Position numbers and translations under genes: made by a program. A DNA stretch of 42,237 nucleotides, from positions 1 through 42,237 of the forward strand of contig JAIPEF010000007.1 in the NCBI GenBank assembly GCA_021737265.1. The letters run 5' to 3'. The notes under the pieces were generated by a model. The model was not told the origin of the DNA. It worked only from the letters and a program-made list of their open reading frames with translations, and did no database searches. Below are positions 16,127 to 23,919 of the stretch, one piece after another (the first letter of the stretch is position 1; every line of letters begins with the position of its first letter). Source of the stretch: Desulfocapsa sp. (GTDB lineage: Bacteria; Desulfobacterota; Desulfobulbia; Desulfobulbales; Desulfocapsaceae).

Positions 16127-17926
16127 CTACCCTCTGATGCGGACACCGGTCTTTTTACGGAGACGGATGGATTTTGGAGTTACTTCCACCAGCTCATCAT
16201 CATTGATATAAGCGATGCAGTCTTCCAAAGTCATCTCGGCCGGCGGGGTGAGAATCACGGCCTCGTCTGACCCGGACGCACGCATATTGGTCAATTTTTT
16301 CCCCTTGGCAGGATTTACCACCAGATCTGCAGGCCGGCTGCACTCACCCACGATTTGTCCCTGATAAAGAGGGTCTCCCGGAGAAACAAAAAGTTTTCCA
16401 CGATCCTGGAGATTGAACAGAGCATAGGCTACAGCAGTACAGGGCTCTTTTACCAGAAGGACACCATTTATCCGGTTTTTAATCTCTCCGGCCCAGGGAC
16501 CATACTCAGCAAAAACATAACTCATCAGCCCCATCCCCTTGGTGTCGGTCATAAATTCAGAACGGTATCCAAGGAGTCCACGGGTGGGAATCTTAAACTT
16601 CAGACGAACCATACCATTCTGGGTATTCATCTCTTCCATCTGACCACGCAATTTGCCCAGTTTCTCAATAACCGGTCCCTGATACTGCTCATCCACATCA
16701 ACAGTCAATTCTTCGTACGGCTCCAAGACCTTGCCATCTTTTTCCTTGATAATAACCTGGGGACGAGTGACCTGCAACTCGAAACCTTCGCGCCGCATCT
16801 TCTCAATAAGGATTGAAAGATGCAACTCTCCACGTCCTGATACCCGGTAGCCAACACCCTCTGTCAAGGGCTCAACCTGCAGGGCAACATCCGCCAGAAT
16901 CTCTTTCTGCAAGCGCGCCTCGAGATGACGGGAAGTGACATACTTCCCCTCTTTCCCGGCAAAGGGCGAATCGTTGGGGATAAAATTCATGGAGATGGTG
17001 GGTGGATCGATATCAATCAAGGGTAAAGGACGCGGATCATCGGCATCAGTAAAGGTCACGCCAACGGTCACATCTTCCATACCGGCCACCGCCACAATCT
17101 CGCCCGTGGTTGCTGTCTCGGTGGGTATTTTTTCATCGCAGGAAAAGCGATAGATCTTTGTAATACGCACGGGTTTGATGGAACCGTCACGACGAGCCAC
17201 CACAATGGGCTGGTTAATGGACATGGTTCCATTCACCACTTTTCCGATGCCGAGACGGCCAAGATAGGGAGAGTAGTCAATGGTTCCGACCTGCATCTGC
17301 AGAGAAGCATCCTTAGATCCGGCAGGCGCGGGAATGTGGCTCACAATCACCTCTGAGATGACGTTCATGTTGCCGCCATTTTCCACAGGATCACCATGCT
17401 CTTTCAGGGCATACCCTTCCTTGGCCGAGGCATAAACCACCGGGAAATCAAGGACATCATCGGGTGCGTTGAGCTTGACAAACAGATCAAAAACCTGGTC
17501 TACAACCCAGTCACAACGGGCTGCGGGTTTATCGATTTTATTGATAACAACAATTACCGGCAGATGATTTTCCAGGGCTTTTTTCAGAACAAAATAGGTC
17601 TGGGGCATGGGCCCTTCCTGGGCATCCACCAGCAACAGAGCCCCATCAGCCATACGGAGAACACGTTCAACCTGCCCCCCGAAATCGGCATGACCGGGAG
17701 TATCAATGATATTGATCCAGAAGTCCTTGTACTCGTAGGAACCATTTTTGGCAGTGATAGTAATTCCACGCTCCCGTTCCAGATCCATGGAGTCCATCAT
17801 ACGCTCGGCAACATGTTGGTTGTCCCTGAACATGCCGGAATGTTTAAATAACTCATCAACGAGGGTGGTTTTACCGTGATCAACGTGGGCAATGATCGCC
17901 ACGTTCCGAATCTTATTCTGTTCCAT
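16127..17926 (-). CDS. typA: Ribosome-associated GTPase TypA/BipA
   Basis: Translational GTPase related to EF-G that binds ribosomes and supports ribosome assembly and stress adaptation. G1 is AHVDHGKTT, the switch region RERGITI, G3 DTPGHADFG and G4 NKIDKPAA. EF-G-like domains II, III and V and the TypA-specific C-terminal domain follow (GLLGYRSEFMTDTKG, then LTNMRASGSDEA). The start MEQNKIRNVAII was chosen because GAGG lies 6 bases before it and it matches the family's N-terminus; the track start is 20 codons upstream. Length is 599 aa, as expected. A terminator-like hairpin lies about 20 bases before its start codon. Confidence 0.95.
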   Translation of the reverse strand: MEQNKIRNVAIIAHVDHGKTTLVDELFKHSGMFRDNQHVAERMMDSMDLERERGITITAKNGSYEYKDFWINIIDTPGHADFGGQVERVLRMADGALLLVDAQEGPMPQTYFVLKKALENHLPVIVVINKIDKPAARCDWVVDQVFDLFVKLNAPDDVLDFPVVYASAKEGYALKEHGDPVENGGNMNVISEVIVSHIPAPAGSKDASLQMQVGTIDYSPYLGRLGIGKVVNGTMSINQPIVVARRDGSIKPVRITKIYRFSCDEKIPTETATTGEIVAVAGMEDVTVGVTFTDADDPRPLPLIDIDPPTISMNFIPNDSPFAGKEGKYVTSRHLEARLQKEILADVALQVEPLTEGVGYRVSGRGELHLSILIEKMRREGFELQVTRPQVIIKEKDGKVLEPYEELTVDVDEQYQGPVIEKLGKLRGQMEEMNTQNGMVRLKFKIPTRGLLGYRSEFMTDTKGMGLMSYVFAEYGPWAGEIKNRINGVLLVKEPCTAVAYALFNLQDRGKLFVSPGDPLYQGQIVGECSRPADLVVNPAKGKKLTNMRASGSDEAVILTPPAEMTLEDCIAYINDDELVEVTPKSIRLRKKTGVRIRG

Positions 17927-17945
17927 CTTCTGCCTCATATACAAT

Positions 17946-17977
17946 AAAAAAAAGCACCCAGCCTTCTGCGGATGCTT
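17946..17977 (-). terminator. intrinsic terminator between the helicase gene and typA
   Basis: Minus-strand AAGCATCC...GGGTGCTT stem (about 8 pairs, one G-U) followed by eight T's. It lies 75 bases after the helicase stop and only about 20 bases before the typA start. It therefore either ends helicase transcripts or acts in the typA leader. Confidence 0.75.
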
Positions 17978-18052
17978 CAAAAACAACCCTCAATTGGGGT
18001 CGAAAAACATAATAGAATAACAAAAACACAGGGGTTTGGCAAGAAAATTAAA

Positions 18053-19408
18053 TCAGAATCCTGCCAAAATCTTTTTCCGGCTCTCAGCAGAACGGCAGAG
18101 CACAGAAACAGATTCATCGACATAATCAAAAAACCTGGCCTGCTTCCCCTCAGCCGGGCGCATGATCCTCCCCAGAACCTGAAGAAGCCGACCTTCAAAC
18201 GTTATGGGAGTACTGAGAAAAAGGCTGCTCAATCCCGGACAGTCAAAGCCTTCACCAATAAGCTGCAGGGTAGCCACCAGAACCTTCACCTTCCCGGCCT
18301 GCACATCTTTCACAACTGCAACCCGCTGGTCAGCAGAGGTTTTTCCGGTGAGCATGACCACATTGACACCTTGGGCTATAAGCCCGTCTTGAAAGAGTTG
18401 GCAGTGGCTGATACGGTCTGAAACCAGGAGCTGAATACCGCTGTTTTCCTCCCTGCTCACCTTTACAACATCATCAATAATCTGTTGGTTTCGCTCCGCA
18501 TCCTTGACAAGTGCGGTGATCAATGGTTGATAATCGCCCCGATAGTTATACTGAAACAGGGTTTTGCGGCGAATCAGTTCAGGTTTGACAATGGCTCCAG
18601 TGGCCCGAAGCTCTTCCTGATCCACCCGATGAATCCGATCCCCCATATAAAAATAGATCAGCCGGGTCAAACCCTCATCACTGCGAAAGGCCGTGGCAGA
18701 CAGACCAAGGAGATAATGCCCTCCAAATCCGCTCACCACATCGGTAAAAAGAGCGGCGGGAACCCGATGACACTCGTCCACAACAAGATGCCCAAAACAG
18801 GGTGCCAGCTCCTGTACCCGTTTTCTTGCCGTATTCACAATGGCCACAGTAACCGGCTGCAGGTCAAAATGGCCATCCCCCACAATCCCTGCAGAAACCC
18901 CCAGAAATGTTACAATACGTTCCCGCCACTGATAGAGCAGCTCTTTGGTGTGCACTACAATCAAAGTGGGCTGCTTGCGGGCTGCGACAATGGCCAGCGC
19001 CATCACTGTTTTTCCGCTTCCGGTTCCAGCCTCAAGTACCCCAAACGACCGTTTGTCAGTGGCAGCCACTGCCATCTGCTGATAAGGGCGCAGGGTTCCG
19101 CAAAAACAAAAATCAACTTCAGGCAGCAGCAGACGTTCATCGCGGATCTTCGGTGTACACTTCAGAAATTCGCGGCACAGCAGGACTGCCTGATTGGCAA
19201 AACCACGCGGAAACCGCAGACCACCGGGAACAACCTCATAGTAATGGAGTTTTGGCTTCAGCTCCTTTCCCACCCAGCGCCCATATTTTTTGGCGGACAC
19301 ATATTTTGGATTATCAATGGTAAGTCGTGCTTTAATTGCCTTTTCCAATGCAAAAGGAATATCTGTCAGGAGACAGTCAGCTGCGACAGTGAGGGATGGC
19401 GTTGGCAT
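18053..19408 (-). CDS. SF2 DEAD/DEAH-box helicase (XPB/UvsW-like)
   Basis: ATP-dependent nucleic-acid helicase or translocase. An N-terminal region of about 100 residues precedes LRPYQQMAVAA (Q-motif-like). Walker A follows as EAGTGSGKT, then motif Ia VVHTKELLYQW, motif II VVDECHR, motif III GLSATA, and motif VI QVLGRIMRP in the second RecA-like domain. The 451-aa length and motif pattern resemble the ComFA/XPB/UvsW group used in DNA repair or restriction-type systems. There is no linked nuclease or methylase, so a repair role is the safer guess. No clear ribosome site precedes MPTPSL. Confidence 0.85.
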   Translation of the reverse strand: MPTPSLTVAADCLLTDIPFALEKAIKARLTIDNPKYVSAKKYGRWVGKELKPKLHYYEVVPGGLRFPRGFANQAVLLCREFLKCTPKIRDERLLLPEVDFCFCGTLRPYQQMAVAATDKRSFGVLEAGTGSGKTVMALAIVAARKQPTLIVVHTKELLYQWRERIVTFLGVSAGIVGDGHFDLQPVTVAIVNTARKRVQELAPCFGHLVVDECHRVPAALFTDVVSGFGGHYLLGLSATAFRSDEGLTRLIYFYMGDRIHRVDQEELRATGAIVKPELIRRKTLFQYNYRGDYQPLITALVKDAERNQQIIDDVVKVSREENSGIQLLVSDRISHCQLFQDGLIAQGVNVVMLTGKTSADQRVAVVKDVQAGKVKVLVATLQLIGEGFDCPGLSSLFLSTPITFEGRLLQVLGRIMRPAEGKQARFFDYVDESVSVLCRSAESRKKILAGF

Positions 19409-19533
19409 ATTTTTCGATTGTATATCTTGCCGGTCTATGGCATTACCTTGAGGCGTTCAGTAACTAGAAGAATATTTTTTCCATTCGACCTTAAGCGCTC
19501 GATGTTCAACCTTGGACGTTCATCTTTTTTATC

Positions 19534-20442
19534 ATGCCCAACACTCTGACCCATATCGGATTTCAGACACCTCTAAGCTGGTTGGGGATAAAAGAAGCAC
19601 CGCTCCAGTGGGTTGCCCTAGGTTGTATTATCCCTGACATCCCTTGGATTGTCCAGCGCATTTTCCTCCTCGTCCCCGGTATCGATCCTGTCGACCTGTT
19701 ACTCTATGTTGCCACCCAAGCCAGCCTTGCATATTGCCTCATCCTGTCGCTGGCCCTGGCCATGCTATGCAGTTCCAGCAGAAAAATCTTTCTGATCCTG
19801 GCACTCAACTGTCTCCTCCATCTGCTCATTGATGCCAGTCAGAGCAAATGGGGGAACGGGGTAAACTTTCTGATTCCATTTTCCTGGCAGACCACAAATT
19901 TGGGACTGTTCTGGCCTGAACATTTTTCAAACACCCTCTTGGCAATCATGGGCGGTGGTATATTTCTTCTTTACTGGTCAAAGGCAATCCACAGCACCAG
20001 CCCGTTACTTAAAAAACCAACTGCTGCAAAAACAGTATGCTTCGCCACCTGCCTCGCTTGCTACTGTTTAAGTCCCGCTCTTCTGCTTAATGCGGCCTAC
20101 GAAGCAGATATACACTACAGTAAAACCCTGTCCAGCACAGAACCACGAACAGGCAAAACAGTTGAACTGGACCGGGGGAGATATTCTGCCACAAATCAAA
20201 GCATTCGCAGTTATACCGGCGAACAGTTCACTATTACCAGCCCACCTCTCAACTTAACACCCATTCTCACTGTTCGAGCTCAGTTTCAGAGCGAAAACAC
20301 CCTCCAGCTCACAGAGTATCATACCCACCGGACCAATCGAGACTATGCGTCGTATGTCGGTCTGCTGCTCACTTTACTGCTCTGGATACACACCCTGTTC
20401 TTTCAGACAACCCACAAAAATATGCACAGGAGTCCTCAATGA
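19534..20442 (+). CDS. YdjM-like metal-dependent membrane hydrolase
   Basis: Integral inner-membrane protein of the YdjM/LexA-binding hydrolase family (PF04307-like). Features are an early His in LTHIGFQTPL, CIIPDIPW (Asp) and HLLIDASQSKWGNGVN in the membrane part. Those His and Asp residues are probable metal ligands. About five hydrophobic segments lie in residues 15-185. A soluble loop follows (about 195-265), then a C-terminal helix (YVGLLLTLLLWIHTLFF). Length is 302 aa, longer than E. coli YdjM because of the extra loop. The next gene overlaps it by ATGA, so the two are translationally coupled. The helicase gene diverges upstream. Confidence 0.65.
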   Translation: MPNTLTHIGFQTPLSWLGIKEAPLQWVALGCIIPDIPWIVQRIFLLVPGIDPVDLLLYVATQASLAYCLILSLALAMLCSSSRKIFLILALNCLLHLLIDASQSKWGNGVNFLIPFSWQTTNLGLFWPEHFSNTLLAIMGGGIFLLYWSKAIHSTSPLLKKPTAAKTVCFATCLACYCLSPALLLNAAYEADIHYSKTLSSTEPRTGKTVELDRGRYSATNQSIRSYTGEQFTITSPPLNLTPILTVRAQFQSENTLQLTEYHTHRTNRDYASYVGLLLTLLLWIHTLFFQTTHKNMHRSPQ

Positions 20443-21056
20443 AACCCCTAAAACCATTCACCACTCCTCTCTTTTTAATCCTGCTAATCGCCACGACCTC
20501 ATTTGCCTCTCCCGTTCAGGAGATCATCACCATGACGCTGCCGGAGTGGGTTATTCAGGAGGCAATTTCCAAGAGCCTTCCCCTGGATTTCAAGCTGCAA
20601 TCCGACACCCTGCTCGGATCTGTATCAATCGACAAGATACAAGGTCTGCAACTGCAGCAGAACAAACTCTCCAGCCACATTACCCTGTCCGGCCACAAAT
20701 TGAATGTCGTCACCAACATTGCCGGCCATGATCTTCGCATGAAAATCGGTTCACTGACCATGGACTTTCAATGCGATGCCACCATTCGCTTTGACACACA
20801 GAAACAGACCCTGTATATCAAACCGATTATCACCGAAGTCCAATCCACGAATACACAGAATACCGAAGTTGCCTCTGCCCTTGCCCTCCTCTTTAACAAC
20901 CGTGAATTTCCATTACCCTTCGAGAAACTGAGACCCATCGTAGCAGACGCAGGCAGCAAACTCCTGAGCATCTCCATGATTATCTCCAATATCAAAATAC
21001 AACCGGAAAATCTGCAGCTAAGCCTCTTCCCGCGGATAGAAACAACTTCCAAATAA
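20439..21056 (+). CDS. Exported protein, function unknown
   Basis: A signal peptide (FLILLIATTSFASPV) is followed by about 180 residues rich in alternating beta-strand pattern: LLGSVSIDKIQGLQLQ, MKIGSLTMDFQCDA, then LYIKPIITEVQ. That pattern resembles lipid- or hydrophobe-binding periplasmic proteins of the DUF1439 or AsmA-like style, but no family is certain. AGGAG lies 6 bases before the ATG, which overlaps the stop of the membrane-protein gene, so the two products probably act together at the envelope. Confidence 0.65.
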   Translation: MKPLKPFTTPLFLILLIATTSFASPVQEIITMTLPEWVIQEAISKSLPLDFKLQSDTLLGSVSIDKIQGLQLQQNKLSSHITLSGHKLNVVTNIAGHDLRMKIGSLTMDFQCDATIRFDTQKQTLYIKPIITEVQSTNTQNTEVASALALLFNNREFPLPFEKLRPIVADAGSKLLSISMIISNIKIQPENLQLSLFPRIETTSK

Positions 21057-21061
21057 AAATG

Positions 21062-21157
21062 TGATGGCGTCGTATTTATCCCCCTCAAGGGAGGACTGAA
21101 AAGAGTACCCTTTTTTCGGGTGAAAACTCTCCATCTGCTTCGTTGCTGCATTTTTAG
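21062..21157 (+). repeat. MITE-like repeat, left-end copy
   Basis: TGATGGCGTCGTATTTATCC, then a ccctcaagggaggactgaaaagag insertion shared with the copy at 33357, then acccttttttcgggtgaaaactctcc and the cttcgttgctgca block. It ends where the degraded transposase-like sequence begins. Confidence 0.8.
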
Positions 21158-21172
21158 CCCAACTTTGCGTGA

Positions 21173-21429
21173 ATCATTAAAAAGCTCGACCACGGTCTGA
21201 GTAAAAAGCGATGTCTCAAGAAGTATGACAAGGTTATGGTGAAGAGTAGCCGCCTGGGATTCTTGGAACGCCTGCGCATCAGCGTTGCCTCTTCCAGGTG
21301 AAGTACGGCACAAAATATGTCTATATGGGGGTGCGCATGGATTGTCGGATCCGCCCTGATCTCTTTGCTGAAGAATGTCAGGATGAACTCACCTGCCGCA
21401 AAAGCCTTTTGGATTTTTCAGCTCAATAG
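21173..21429 (+). pseudogene. degraded ORFs, possible transposase remnant
   Basis: An open stretch without start reads IIKKLDHGLSKKRCLKKYDK and on to ERLRISVASSR before a stop at 21301. It loosely resembles the coiled segment of IS1634/IS4-type transposases. In another frame, FQVKYGTKYVYMGVRMDC continues to DFSAQ and a stop at 21429. The latter is not recognised. The frame break and lack of starts suggest a decayed gene. Confidence 0.3.
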
Positions 21430-21516
21430 TGATAAAGTGAAATAGAGAAATTTCTATTGAAAAATGCGCTGACTGCCGGAATTCAGCCAGCCACAGAATA
21501 AAGAGAGACTCTTTCC

Positions 21517-21810
21517 ATGAAAAAGCTCCTTGTTCTACTTTGTCTTTTATTCATTTTCCCGACTGCATTATCGTACGGTTCCGAGCATGCAGTGACCCTG
21601 CAACTCCCCTGGCACCATCAGTTTCAGTTTGCAGGTTACTCTACCGCTCGTGAACAGGGATTCTATAAGGATGCCGGTTTCAATGTCACTCTCCTGGAAG
21701 GGCGATATGGCAGTACCCCGGTCGATGCGGTTGTTAACGGAGAGTACCAGGCTCCTCTTCCCTTGACGGTTTTCTCTACGACCCGGATCTACCTGGGGAT
21801 AACACCATGA
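21517..21810 (+). pseudogene. truncated NMT1/THI5-like sensor domain
   Basis: A signal peptide (KLLVLLCLLFIFPTALSYG) is followed by VTLQLPWHHQFQFAGYSTAR, EQGFYKDAGFNVTLLEG and VDAVVNGEYQ. This is the conserved start of NMT1/THI5-like periplasmic binding domains, normally about 220 residues long. Here the domain stops after about 55 residues, and the frame ends at a TGA overlapping the ATG of the next kinase ORF. In the kinase frame, the sequence just upstream of that ATG is open and reads LDGFLYDPDLPGDN. A deletion plus frameshift therefore appears to have removed most of the sensor domain and split one gene in two. Confidence 0.7.
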
Positions 21811-23807
21811 TTATTATGGTAATCGTGGCTGTTGTACTTACGGGTGTCTTGTATACCTTTTTGATGTTGCTCTTTTTCAATTACCGCTTGAAACAAAACC
21901 TGCGAGAACGCATTGCTGAACTTGAGAAAAAGGAATTACGTTTTCGAGAGGTATTCAACAATATGCAGGACGGGGTTGCCATCTATGACCCCACTCCTGA
22001 CGGCACTGATTTTGTTCTCAAAGACCTTAATCCAGCCGGCCTCAGATCCAGTCAGGCACAGAAAGAAGATATTATCGGCAGGAGTGTCCTGGAGGCCTTT
22101 CCCGGTGTCGTGGATTTAGGACTCTTTGACGTATTTAAACGGGTCTGGCAGACCGGTGAACCTGAAAACCTTCCAACCGCAATCTATACAGATAACAGAA
22201 TAACCCTTTATGTCGAGAACCACGTCTATAAACTGCCGTCAGGAAAAATAGTCGCTATCTATACGGACACAACTCAAAGAAAAATTGCTGAAGATGAAAT
22301 GCGTCGTGAAAGAGATACTCTGCGTAACATCCTCAACAGTATGGATGATGGTGTCTGCATTATTAATGCAGACTATGATATTGAATATGTAAACCCCAGT
22401 CTTGTAAAAGAATACGGGGCAATCAGCGACCAAAAATGTTTTGCGTATTTACATGGTCGCAGTACCCAATGTCCCTGGTGCAAAAATAAAGCGGTACATC
22501 AGGGGAAAACCATCCATTGGCAATGGCAAGCACCTGTAACCAAGAAGACTTATGATCTGACCGAAACTCCCCTGAAGAATCCTGACGGAACTACCTCCAA
22601 AATGACGATATTTCACGATATTACCGAGATAAAACACCTTGAAAACCAGCTGCACCAGTCTCAAAAAATGGAGGCCATTGGCACTATCGCCGGTGGGATA
22701 GCCCATGATTTCAACAACATTCTTGCTGTGATCCTGGGCTGTGCTGAGTTTATCCGGAAAGAGACTCCACTGGAAAGCAGGATAAGGGAGGACATTGATG
22801 AAATCCTTACTGCAGGGAATCGAGGTGCCGATCTTGTCAAACAGATCCTCACCTTCAGTCGGCAGAAAGAAAGTGAAAAGCAGGTCCTGCAGCCCCACCT
22901 GATTGTCAACCAGGCATTGAAGGTGCTCCGTGCCACCCTGCCCGCGACGGTAACTATAGAAGAAGCTATTGATCCTGATTGCGGCAGGATCGTTACTGAT
23001 CCCCTCATCATCCACCAGATTGTTGTCACTCTCTGTAGCATTGGGCTCCAGGCCATGACTGAACAAAAGGGAACCTTGCGCGTGGAGCTGCAGCGCCGGG
23101 AGCTTACTGCTGCTGACATCGGTACCAGGGGAAACGTGTCTCCAGGAACCTTTGTTGTCCTCACTGTCAGGGTGAGTGGCCGCGGTATGGAACAGCAAAC
23201 CATGGAGCGAATCTTTGAACCCTATTTTACTACCAAGGAGTTGGGGCGCGGCACCGGCCTGGGGCTGGCCATTATCCACGGTGCAGTGAACGAGTCCCAT
23301 GGATTTATTGAGGTAGAGAGCAGTATCGAAAAAGGGACCCTCTTTTCCATTTACTTCCCGGCAACCGAGGAGCCTGTCACCCGGGCAGTTGCCTTGGAAG
23401 ATTTGGCACAGAAGGACAGAGAAGACATTCTGCCCGGTAAGGGAGGGATACTCATCGTCGACGACGAACCGCTGATGGTGAAGATTAATGAAAGGCGCCT
23501 GAAAAGCCGTGGTTATGATGTCACAGCGGTGACAGACTCCAATGAGGCCCTGGAGATATTTCGCAGCCAACCGGAGAACTTTGACCTGCTCATCACCGAT
23601 CAGACCATGCCGGGACTCACCGGCACTGAACTGGCCAGGGCTGTGCTGAAGATAAAACCGTCCCTGCTCGTTATCATGTGTACCGGACACAGTGATATTA
23701 TCCCTGAAAAACAGACAGGTTCCATGGGTATCAACAGATATGTTTTTAAGCCGCTGCACAAAGACGAACTTCTTGATGCTGTTCAGGAGCTGCTGGCTGA
23801 GAAATAA
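21807..23807 (+). CDS. Hybrid histidine kinase with altered ATP-binding motifs
   Basis: Domains in order: one transmembrane helix (residues 1-25), PAS (about 38-150), PAS (about 160-280), HisKA with H-box GGIAHDFNNIL (His about 300), HATPase_c, and a C-terminal receiver (LLITDQTMPG). The catalytic domain is unusual. The N-box position, normally NLCTNAxQAM, reads TLCSIGLQAM, and the G1 box, normally DTGxGM, reads VSGRGM. The Asn and Asp that bind Mg-ATP and adenine are thus missing, although F-box and G2 (GRGTGLGLAI) remain. Kinase activity is doubtful; phosphatase or scaffold activity through the intact His and receiver Asp is possible. Together with the broken sensor domain it may be a decaying gene. 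Confidence 0.85.
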   Translation: MIIMVIVAVVLTGVLYTFLMLLFFNYRLKQNLRERIAELEKKELRFREVFNNMQDGVAIYDPTPDGTDFVLKDLNPAGLRSSQAQKEDIIGRSVLEAFPGVVDLGLFDVFKRVWQTGEPENLPTAIYTDNRITLYVENHVYKLPSGKIVAIYTDTTQRKIAEDEMRRERDTLRNILNSMDDGVCIINADYDIEYVNPSLVKEYGAISDQKCFAYLHGRSTQCPWCKNKAVHQGKTIHWQWQAPVTKKTYDLTETPLKNPDGTTSKMTIFHDITEIKHLENQLHQSQKMEAIGTIAGGIAHDFNNILAVILGCAEFIRKETPLESRIREDIDEILTAGNRGADLVKQILTFSRQKESEKQVLQPHLIVNQALKVLRATLPATVTIEEAIDPDCGRIVTDPLIIHQIVVTLCSIGLQAMTEQKGTLRVELQRRELTAADIGTRGNVSPGTFVVLTVRVSGRGMEQQTMERIFEPYFTTKELGRGTGLGLAIIHGAVNESHGFIEVESSIEKGTLFSIYFPATEEPVTRAVALEDLAQKDREDILPGKGGILIVDDEPLMVKINERRLKSRGYDVTAVTDSNEALEIFRSQPENFDLLITDQTMPGLTGTELARAVLKIKPSLLVIMCTGHSDIIPEKQTGSMGINRYVFKPLHKDELLDAVQELLAEK

Positions 23808-23830
23808 CTGCTTGAAGAAATAAGGGACCT

Positions 23831-23865
23831 GCCATCCTAGGTTTGTGGGTTTTACGAGTTTATCA
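23831..23865 (+). repeat. MITE-like repeat, right-end fragment
   Basis: gccatcctaggtttgtgggttttacgagtttatca matches the right end of the copy at 35968-36124 (ccatcctaggtttgaggtttttacgagtttatca). It lies between the two kinase genes. Confidence 0.65.
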
Positions 23866-23919
23866 AATTTACCGAACAAACATTGTGTACAGAAAACTCA
23901 ACAGGTATGGGAGCAGTCA

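Noticed and set aside
20768-21313. 181-codon minus-strand ORF opposite the exported protein gene
   Set aside because: It runs antisense to a coding gene with signal peptide and ribosome site, and its translation shows no family features.
22449-23879. 476-codon minus-strand ORF opposite the hybrid kinase
   Set aside because: Long only because it shadows a well-supported kinase with clear PAS, HisKA and receiver motifs.
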